34,062 nucleotides of DNA from Chloroflexota bacterium (GTDB lineage: Bacteria > Chloroflexota > Anaerolineae > CG2-30-64-16): assembly GCA_016876015.1 (NCBI GenBank), contig VGOD01000035.1:1-34062 (forward strand), written 5' to 3'. The notes beneath the pieces are model-generated. The model saw only the letters and a list, made by a program, of their open reading frames with translations, was not told where the DNA came from and made no database searches. The position numbers were made by a program, and so were the translations under genes. Shown here one piece after another: positions 28,273 to 34,062 of this stretch (positions within the stretch are counted from its first letter, which is position 1; every line of letters starts with the position of its first letter).

Positions 28273-28848
28273 ATGGCAAAGAAACAACTCGGCCCAACCA
28301 CCAACCTGTTCCCCATGCCCGCCGTGCTCGTGGCGGTGAAGACCGGCGAGACGAGCGCCAACATCCTAACCGTCGCCTGGTGCGGCATCGTCGGCGGCAA
28401 CCCGCCGCTGATGGCGCTGGAGATCGGCCAGAGCCACTACTCGACGCCCTTCATTGACCGTGAGGGCTGCTTCACCGTGAATGTGCCGGACAGCAGCCAG
28501 GTCGTGGGGGTGGACTACTGCGGCATGGTCAGCGGCACGACCGACCCGCACAAGCCCGCCACCTGCGGCTGGACGATGACGCCCGCCAGCAAGATCAGCG
28601 CGCCGTTGATCGCCGAATGCCCGCTCAACCTGGAGTGCCGCATCGTGAAAAAGGTGGACACCGGCACGGGGATGTTCTATCTGGCGGAGATCGTAGAGAC
28701 GCACGTGGATGAAGCCGCGCTGGCCGGCCCGAAGAAGATCAACGCGACCGCGCTCGACCCGCTCATCTTCACCCCCGACGGCTTCTATCACAAGCTCGGC
28801 GCACGCGTCGCGAAGGCGTGGGATGCCGGCAAGGCGCTCAGGAGCTGA
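28273..28848 (+). CDS. Flavin-reductase-like (flavoredoxin-type) protein
   Basis: This 191-residue FMN-binding protein is of the flavin reductase/flavoredoxin family. FPMPAVLVAVKTGETSANILTVAWCGIVGGNPPLMALEIG is the conserved N-terminal FMN-binding strand arrangement, followed by FTVNVPD and the YCGMVSGTTDPHK region. Such proteins move electrons to or from FMN or act as small redox carriers; the partner is unknown. I chose the ATG at 28273 because AAGGAGG precedes it. A longer frame from 28093 would add about 60 unrelated residues and cross the promoter. It has its own promoter and lies 69 bp before the epimerase gene. Confidence 0.88.
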   Translation: MAKKQLGPTTNLFPMPAVLVAVKTGETSANILTVAWCGIVGGNPPLMALEIGQSHYSTPFIDREGCFTVNVPDSSQVVGVDYCGMVSGTTDPHKPATCGWTMTPASKISAPLIAECPLNLECRIVKKVDTGTGMFYLAEIVETHVDEAALAGPKKINATALDPLIFTPDGFYHKLGARVAKAWDAGKALRS

Positions 28849-28917
28849 AAGGCTGTCATTCGACCAAGCCACTCTCGTGAGAGACCTCTAACCCTATTCA
28901 CAAGGAGTGTCGTCCGC

Positions 28918-29784
28918 ATGAAAATACTCGTCACCGGCGCTGCCGGCAATTCCAACCAGGTACTCGTCCCGATGTTGCTCAACGCCGGGCATACGGTCAT
29001 CGCCCTGGATGTCGTAGCCATGCCGTATGATTGCGAGTGCGTGCGCACATCGGTGTTGGATGATCACGCCCTTGTGAAGTACGCCCGAGGTGCAGATTTG
29101 GTCGTACATGCCGCGGGAACGGCCGATCACGCGCATCCTCGCACCCCACAGGTACCAGACGCCTACTACGGCTGGTGGGAGATGAGCGCGGAAAGTACGC
29201 ACCACTTGTACCGGTCGGCCCTTTATGCCGATGTTGCCAAGATTATTTTTCTCAGCAGCCAGGAATACTACTCATATGCTCACGGCCCCGGCGTCATTGA
29301 CGAGGAGTATCCGGCCTCGCGCCCGGCCAAGAACTACTATGACCTCTGCAAGGTCATTTCGGAAGATATCGCGCGCTACTACGCAGCTCGGCATGGCATC
29401 CGTTCGATCGTGCTGCGTCCCGGAAACTTTACTGGGCTGCCAGAGCCTGGGCCAGACTTTCTGGGTAACCGGCTTCGACGGGAAGATGTGGCGCAGATGG
29501 AGTTTCGCTGCTTGGACTATGAACCCGAAGACGGCTTCGAAGCCTTCAACGTCATGGCAGGCAATCCGTTTCAGCCCGAGGATCTGCCTGACTTGATGGA
29601 GCGTCCAATGGAGTTGATTGAGCGCTACTATCCTGGCGCGAAAGCATTGATGGCGGCCAATAACTCCGTCTGGGAGGGCACCAACCGGCTTCGCACGATT
29701 CGGAAGGCCGAAAGAAAGCTCGGCTATCGGCCTGAGTTCACCTTTGAGCGATATCTCGAGAAACTGGGCTGGACAAGAAGGTAG
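28918..29784 (+). CDS. NAD-dependent epimerase/dehydratase (extended SDR)
   Basis: This 288-residue extended SDR starts MKILVTGAAGNSNQVLV, in which the third glycine of the usual GxxGxxG is replaced. It has DLVVHAAG, FLSSQE (Ser113/114), and the catalytic YxxxK at Tyr141-Lys145 (NYYDLCK). GIRSIVLRPGNFTG is the family's substrate-side loop. Relatives act on nucleotide sugars or uronates (uronate dehydrogenase-like members keep a similar length). AAGGAG precedes the ATG. Base composition looks less GC-rich than in its neighbours, so a separate origin is possible. Confidence 0.85.
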   Translation: MKILVTGAAGNSNQVLVPMLLNAGHTVIALDVVAMPYDCECVRTSVLDDHALVKYARGADLVVHAAGTADHAHPRTPQVPDAYYGWWEMSAESTHHLYRSALYADVAKIIFLSSQEYYSYAHGPGVIDEEYPASRPAKNYYDLCKVISEDIARYYAARHGIRSIVLRPGNFTGLPEPGPDFLGNRLRREDVAQMEFRCLDYEPEDGFEAFNVMAGNPFQPEDLPDLMERPMELIERYYPGAKALMAANNSVWEGTNRLRTIRKAERKLGYRPEFTFERYLEKLGWTRR

Positions 29785-29874
29785 CTCGCTCGTGGTGTTT
29801 GTGAGGCGTGAGCTTGGCGTTTTCGCCTGTCACCACTTGAGCCAGAACCGAGTCACTGCGGAGGTGTGTTAGCT

Positions 29875-30675
29875 ATGCCTTTCCCCCCGGTCATTCAATC
29901 CGTCTTCGAGGAATTTATCCCCATCTGCCGGCGGATCGCCGGTGAGCAGCGTTACGCGATCTCGGTCGGCGGGTCGCTCGGCAAAGGCACCTGGGACAGC
30001 CGCTCCGATGTGGACTTCCGCCTCTTCACCGACCAGCCGTTACCACGGGCGCAGCAGCAGCCGGAGCGATGGGCCGATTGCCGCGCGGCGATCGAGCGTT
30101 GGCGTGCCCGCGGCATCGAGATTGACGGCGTCTGGCCGCGCACCGTGGGCGAGATTGACGCGGCGCTCGACGGCTGGCTGGGCGGCGAGATCAAACCGGT
30201 GAACCTGGTGTGGACCATCTGGGGCTACCACATCCTGACCGATGTCAACAACCAGTTCGTGATCGAAGATCCGTATGGCATCATCGCCGCGTGGAAGGAT
30301 CGGCTGCGCATCTACCCGCCGGCGCTGAAGCAGGCCATCCTGAGCAAGTACACGGCGTCGCTGCGCTACTGGCGCACCGACTATCACTACGCCAACAAGG
30401 TCGCGCGCGGCGACGTGGTCTTCTTGGCGGGCATGACCTCCAAGCTCGTGCATGAGATCATCCAGATCCTCTTCGCCCTGAACGAGACCTACTACGCGGG
30501 CGATGGCGCGAACCTGGGCTTCGTCGAGAAGTTCACCACCGTCCCGGCCGACTTCTCGGCTCGGGTGTGCAACCTCCTGTATCCCGGTTCTGCCGGCGCG
30601 TTCGCCGGTCAATACGCCGCGCTGGCGGCGCTGATTGATGAGACGCTGGCGCTGGCGGCGGAGAGTCAAGCATGA
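29875..30675 (+). CDS. Nucleotidyltransferase-fold protein (DUF4037-like)
   Basis: This 266-residue protein has the polymerase-beta nucleotidyltransferase signature GGSLGKGTWDSRSDVDF at 32-48, with Asp45 and Asp47 as metal ligands. A plausible third carboxylate is in EIDGVW (Asp84). The C-terminal half is alpha-helical (SKYTASLRYWRTDYHYANKVARGDVVFLAGMTSKLVHEIIQILFALN), as in DUF4037 and aminoglycoside/lincosamide-type nucleotidyltransferases. These enzymes transfer a nucleotide to a small molecule or act in regulation; the acceptor here is unknown. I start at the ATG at 29875, with GGAGG 10 bp upstream, rather than at a GTG at 29866. Its stop overlaps the fucosidase start by ATGA. Confidence 0.75.
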   Translation: MPFPPVIQSVFEEFIPICRRIAGEQRYAISVGGSLGKGTWDSRSDVDFRLFTDQPLPRAQQQPERWADCRAAIERWRARGIEIDGVWPRTVGEIDAALDGWLGGEIKPVNLVWTIWGYHILTDVNNQFVIEDPYGIIAAWKDRLRIYPPALKQAILSKYTASLRYWRTDYHYANKVARGDVVFLAGMTSKLVHEIIQILFALNETYYAGDGANLGFVEKFTTVPADFSARVCNLLYPGSAGAFAGQYAALAALIDETLALAAESQA

Positions 30676-31640
30676 GCAACAAAGAATGGTTCCGACAGGC
30701 GAAATTCGGAATGATGGTCCACTGGGGGCTTTACTCGCTCCCCGCCGGCGAGTGGCGGGGGCAGCGGATGCCGTTCATCGGCGAGTGGGCGCAATCGTAC
30801 TTCAGGATTCCGAATCAGGAGTACGGCCGGCTGGCGGGGATCTTCAACCCGATCCTTTTCGACGCCGAGGAGTGGGTGCGGCTGGCGCTGGATGCCGGGA
30901 TGCACTATCTCGTCGTCACCAGCAAGCACCACGATGGCTTCGCGATGTTTCGCTCCGCGGTGGATCCGTACAACATCTACGACGCGTCGCCGTTCCGCCG
31001 CGACGTGATCGGCGAGCTGGCCGAAGCCTGTCAGAAACATGGGCTGAAGCTGGGGCTGTATTATTCGCAAGACCTGGATTGGCACGAGCCGAACGGCGGC
31101 GGGTACAAGCACGGCCACACGAACGTCGGCGTGATGAGCTGGACCAACGACTGGGACTATCCCGACAACGCCAGCAAGAACTACACCGAATGCTTCGAGC
31201 GCAAGATCGTGCCGCAGGTCGAGGAGATCCTGCGCAACTACGGCGATCTCTGCCTGATCTGGTTCGACACCCCGCTCACCATCTCCCCGGAACAGAGCAC
31301 CGAACTGTATCATCTGGTGAAGAAGCATCAGCCAAACTGCCTGATCAACTCCCGGATCGGCAACGGCCTGGGGGATTATCGTTCGTGGGGCGATAACCAG
31401 ATCCCGGAGGAGTTCATGAAGGACGGCCTGTTCGAGACACCGGCGACGTTGAACGACACCTGGGGCTACAAGAGCTTCGATCAGAACTGGAAGAGCGCCG
31501 AAAAGGTCATCCAGTTGAAGGAACACCTGAACGCACGCAGCATCAACTACCTGCTCAACGTGGGGCCTGACTACCTGGGCCGGATTCCTGCGCCCAGCCA
31601 AGAGATTCTGCGGCAGGTGGGCACGACACTCAGCAAATAG
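30672..31640 (+). CDS. GH29-family alpha-L-fucosidase-like enzyme
   Basis: This 322-residue protein is almost only the GH29 catalytic barrel. FGMMVHWGLYS (12-22), the substrate-binding pair in SKHHDGFAMF (His86-His87), GLKLGLYYSQDLDW and LIWFDTP (Asp199, the position of the GH29 nucleophile) are all present. The usual C-terminal beta domain is missing, and no signal peptide is visible, so it likely acts in the cytoplasm on imported oligosaccharides. The nucleophile motif reads WFDTP rather than the common WFDG, so specificity may differ from fucose. It is translationally coupled to the nucleotidyltransferase gene upstream. Confidence 0.88.
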   Translation: MSNKEWFRQAKFGMMVHWGLYSLPAGEWRGQRMPFIGEWAQSYFRIPNQEYGRLAGIFNPILFDAEEWVRLALDAGMHYLVVTSKHHDGFAMFRSAVDPYNIYDASPFRRDVIGELAEACQKHGLKLGLYYSQDLDWHEPNGGGYKHGHTNVGVMSWTNDWDYPDNASKNYTECFERKIVPQVEEILRNYGDLCLIWFDTPLTISPEQSTELYHLVKKHQPNCLINSRIGNGLGDYRSWGDNQIPEEFMKDGLFETPATLNDTWGYKSFDQNWKSAEKVIQLKEHLNARSINYLLNVGPDYLGRIPAPSQEILRQVGTTLSK

Positions 31641-31654
31641 AATCGGGAGATCCT

Positions 31655-33040
31655 ATGTCAGTGAAAGCGACTCAGCAACGTGGCTTCGTGAATGCCGCCG
31701 ACTTCGGGTTCTCGCCCGAAGCGAGCGGGACGGAGAATGCACAGGCGCTCCAGCGCGCCGTAGATGGATGCGGCACGATCATCGTGAGCCAGCCGGGCGT
31801 CTACAAGATCGCCGACACCGTTTTCCTCGGCAGCCACACCTCGCTGATCTTCGGCAACGACGTGTTCCTCAAGAAAGTGGACGAGCAGGGGCCGTTCACG
31901 CATGTGCTGCTCAACAAGGGCGCGTTGACCAGGACGTTCGACGAAAACATCACCGTGGATGGTCTGCACATCATCGTGAATGGGATAGACGTGCGCAAGT
32001 TCCTGGCCTACGGGCTGCACGGCCAGCTCGCGTTCTTCTATGTGAAAGACCTGCGTATCGAGCGGTTCCGCTGCATGGATCTGGGCCGGGCGCAGTATGC
32101 CATCCATGTCTGCACCTTCGAGGACGTTCTCATCAACGATGTGATCATCAAGGGCGACAAGGATGGGGTGCATTTGGGCCGCGGCAAGCGTTTCACGATC
32201 CGCAACGGGGTGTTCCAGACCTTCGATGATGCGGTCGCGCTCAACGGGCAGGACTACGATGTGGGCAATCCCGAGATGGGCTGGATCGAAGATGGCGTGG
32301 TAGAGAAGTGCTGGGACTTGAACGCCGAGAAGACGACCGGCTTCTTCTGCCGGATCGTGGCCGGCGGCTGGATTGACTGGCGGCCGGGGATGGCAGTGCA
32401 GAAGTCGGACACGGTCGTCTCGGCCGGCCGGCTCTACCGCGTCCAGGCAGACCCCGACGGGACGATCTACATCTCGACCACCCAGCCCATGCACGCGCAC
32501 GGCAGCCAGGTGCTCGACGGCATCACCTGGGGCGCGGGCCAGACCGACGTGACCTATACGGCCGGCGTGCGGAACGTCGTCTTCCGCGACATCTTCCTGT
32601 ACAAGCCGCGCATCGGGTTCTCGGTGCATTTCTCGAAGGACAAATACGATCGGTCGTATTACCCCGGCGCCGAGATCCCTGTGCAGGAGCAGCTTACGTT
32701 TGATAACATCCGGGTGCTGCACGATCAACCGACCCCGCTGTTCGAGATCAACACGCCGATGGATGTCATCACCCTCACCAATTCGAGCCTGCGGAACAAC
32801 CGGATCGCGTTTCGCAGCAACGACGCGCTGCCCGACTACCTGAAAACGCGCATCAACATGGTGGGCTGTGTCTTCAATCAGAAGGGGAGGATGGAATTGG
32901 TGACAAATAGCGTGGCGGGCAAGGAGATTGCCCTGAAAACATCGGCCAGCATCGAACTGCATGATGACTTCAAGGCGCAAGTCGTGCCCGGCCCTGGCCG
33001 CATCACGGTCGCGTCGGATTTGACCGGGCTGCGGAGCTGA
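31655..33040 (+). CDS. Right-handed parallel beta-helix protein (GH28/pectate-lyase-3-like)
   Basis: This 461-residue protein begins with a pectate-lyase-3-type entry (FVNAADFGFSPEASGTENAQALQRAVDGCGTIIVSQPGVYKI). It continues with repeated short beta coils (ITVDGLHIIVNG, LRIERFRCMDLG, VLINDVIIKGDKDGVHLG, FTIRNGVFQTFDDAVALNG). KGDKDGVHL (Asp168, Asp170) and FDDAVALN (Asp191-Asp192) resemble the NTDG and GDDCIAL acidic motifs of GH28 polygalacturonases. The GH28 histidine loop (GHG) is not seen. It may be a glycosidase or lyase of plant or microbial polysaccharide; no signal peptide is visible. It starts 14 bp after the GH29 gene. Confidence 0.75.
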   Translation: MSVKATQQRGFVNAADFGFSPEASGTENAQALQRAVDGCGTIIVSQPGVYKIADTVFLGSHTSLIFGNDVFLKKVDEQGPFTHVLLNKGALTRTFDENITVDGLHIIVNGIDVRKFLAYGLHGQLAFFYVKDLRIERFRCMDLGRAQYAIHVCTFEDVLINDVIIKGDKDGVHLGRGKRFTIRNGVFQTFDDAVALNGQDYDVGNPEMGWIEDGVVEKCWDLNAEKTTGFFCRIVAGGWIDWRPGMAVQKSDTVVSAGRLYRVQADPDGTIYISTTQPMHAHGSQVLDGITWGAGQTDVTYTAGVRNVVFRDIFLYKPRIGFSVHFSKDKYDRSYYPGAEIPVQEQLTFDNIRVLHDQPTPLFEINTPMDVITLTNSSLRNNRIAFRSNDALPDYLKTRINMVGCVFNQKGRMELVTNSVAGKEIALKTSASIELHDDFKAQVVPGPGRITVASDLTGLRS

Positions 33041-33054
33041 GGGCGCAGTCTGAA

Positions 33055-33078
33055 CTGGCTCGGTCGGAGACCGGCCAG
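33055..33078 (+). other. Small hairpin between the beta-helix and GHL6 genes
   Basis: CTGGC and CGGTC (with one bulged T) pair with GACCG-GCCAG around a GGA loop, starting 14 bp after the beta-helix stop. No U-tract follows, so it is probably not a terminator. Confidence 0.35.
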
Positions 33079-33117
33079 AGCAGGAAAAAAGAGCTTGAGA
33101 ACACAGGAGCGCAACCC

Positions 33118-34062
33118 ATGACACTGACCCTACCCTATCGCCAGATTCACCTCGACTTTCACACCAGCCCGCACATTGCGGGGGTCGGGGCGGATTTCGA
33201 CCCCGCCGAGTTTGCGGACACCCTGGCCCGCGCGCACGTCAACTCGGTGACGGCCTTCGCCCGCTGCCATCACGGCATGATCTACTACGAGTCGGCGGCG
33301 CACCCGGAGCGGGTGCATCCCGGGCTCGTCCGGCGCGACCTGCTGCCGGCGCAGATCGAGGCGTGTCACCGCCGCGGCATCCGCGTGCCGATCTACACCA
33401 CCGTGCAGTGGGACGACTTCAGCGCGGACGCGCACCGCGAGTGGCTGTGCGTGGACGAGGAGGGGCGGCTGGCCGGGACGAAGCCGCTGCAGGCCGGCTT
33501 CTATCGCACGCTGGATGTCTTCCACCCCGGCTACCGTCAATTCTTGAAGGATCACATCGCCGAGCTTTTCCGCCTGATGCCGGTGGATGGGCTGTTCCTG
33601 GACATCGTGCAGGTCAAGCCTTCGCTGGCGCGGCATTGGCTGGATGCGATGGATGACGCCGGATTCGACCCGGAGGACGAGTCGGCGCGCCTGCGCTTCG
33701 CCCGCCGCGTGCTGGATGACTGGAAGCATGAGTTGAGCGACTTCATCCGCCGCCAGCCGGGCTACACCGACGCCTGCACCATCTTCTACAACGCCGGCCA
33801 CGTGGGGCCGGGGGATCGCACCGCGGCCGCGGCCTACAGTCACTACGAATTGGAATCGCTCCCAAGCGGCGGCTGGGGCTATCTGCATTTCCCGGTGGCC
33901 CAACGCTACGTGCGCGGGATGGGCAAGCCCACGCTCGGCATGACCGGCAAGTTCCACACCTCGTGGGGCGATTTTCACTCCTACAAGAACCCGGCCGCGC
34001 TGGAGTTCGAGTGCTTCCACATGCTGGCGCTCGGCGCGCGCTGCTCGGTGGGCGACCAGTTG
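33118..34062 (+). CDS. GHL6-type putative glycoside hydrolase (3' partial)
   Basis: 315 codons are open to the window end from an ATG at 33118 (ACAGGAGC upstream). The sequence fits hypothetical glycosyl hydrolase family 6 (GHL6; a TIM barrel related to GH29/alpha-fucosidase and beta-galactosidase trimerisation proteins). Evidence is the entry QIHLDFHTSPHIAGVGADFDP, the RCHHGMIYY motif (49-57), QIEACHRRGIRVPIYTTVQWDD, VDGLFLDIV (156-164, Asp162 a candidate nucleophile) and GKFHTSWGDFHSYKNPAALEFECFHMLALGARCSVGDQL near the edge. No signal peptide is visible. The substrate is unknown. It is the last visible member of the + strand glycosidase cluster. Confidence 0.8.
   Translation, partial: MTLTLPYRQIHLDFHTSPHIAGVGADFDPAEFADTLARAHVNSVTAFARCHHGMIYYESAAHPERVHPGLVRRDLLPAQIEACHRRGIRVPIYTTVQWDDFSADAHREWLCVDEEGRLAGTKPLQAGFYRTLDVFHPGYRQFLKDHIAELFRLMPVDGLFLDIVQVKPSLARHWLDAMDDAGFDPEDESARLRFARRVLDDWKHELSDFIRRQPGYTDACTIFYNAGHVGPGDRTAAAAYSHYELESLPSGGWGYLHFPVAQRYVRGMGKPTLGMTGKFHTSWGDFHSYKNPAALEFECFHMLALGARCSVGDQL

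Noticed and set aside
29812-29823. GGCG-TTTT-CGCC mini-hairpin before the nucleotidyltransferase gene
   Set aside because: Only a 4-bp stem and no T-tract; not distinguishable from chance in GC-rich DNA.
31658-33124. Open frame (488 codons) on - opposite the beta-helix gene
   Set aside because: Shadow frame without motifs; the + frame is a coherent beta-helix protein with proper spacing to its neighbours.

Overview
The window looks like a chromosomal carbohydrate-utilisation region from a GC-rich member of the Chloroflexota (Anaerolineae/Caldilineae-like). The best clue is the pair of lipoprotein substrate-binding proteins. Both carry a low-complexity Val-Glu-Lys/Pro-Val-Glu-Lys linker ending in VVVTATP after the lipidated cysteine, a style typical of that phylum. 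Sugar ABC transporters, SDR oxidoreductases and unusual glycosidases are also dense here. The taxonomic call is inference; no rRNA or tRNA gene is present.

Layout. (1) Positions 1-3745, + strand: the 3' part of a large GH2 glycosidase gene, carrying a palindromic repeat in its reading frame and a one-base frameshift near its end. (2) Positions 20167 down to 3765, - strand: a long operon behind a near-consensus promoter with operator-like palindromes. In transcription order it encodes a SorC/DeoR-type regulator, two CUT1-type permeases, a lipoprotein binding protein, an FAD-dependent oxidoreductase, an SDR, a uroporphyrinogen-decarboxylase-like (URO-D) gene split by an insertion sequence, an FGGY sugar kinase, a second URO-D-like gene (frameshifted), two more SDRs, a DeoC aldolase, a zinc alcohol dehydrogenase and a D-2-hydroxyacid dehydrogenase. 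Several junctions overlap by ATGA. (3) Positions 20168-20688: regulatory DNA, a probable remnant of a binding-protein gene and a strong hairpin. (4) Positions 27935 down to 20689, - strand: a LacI-type regulator and a peptide/oligosaccharide (Opp-type) ABC transporter. Its operator-like palindrome resembles those of LacI-type cellobiose repressors. (5) Positions 28273 to the window end, + strand: a flavin-reductase-like protein, an NAD-dependent epimerase/dehydratase, a nucleotidyltransferase, a GH29 fucosidase-like enzyme, a right-handed beta-helix protein and a GHL6-type putative glycosidase that runs off the end.

How it may work together (inference): the LacI-controlled transporter imports oligosaccharides and the SorC-controlled transporter imports a smaller sugar or glycoside. 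The GH2, GH29, beta-helix and GHL6 proteins release sugars from a heteroglycan. The SorC operon then oxidises, phosphorylates and cleaves the sugar (dehydrogenases, FGGY kinase, DeoC aldolase). The role of the two URO-D-like proteins in such an operon is not established and is the most novel element. The IS insertion in one URO-D gene, plus homopolymer-associated frameshifts in the other, in the GH2 gene and in the transposase, means the locus is either decaying or affected by sequencing error.
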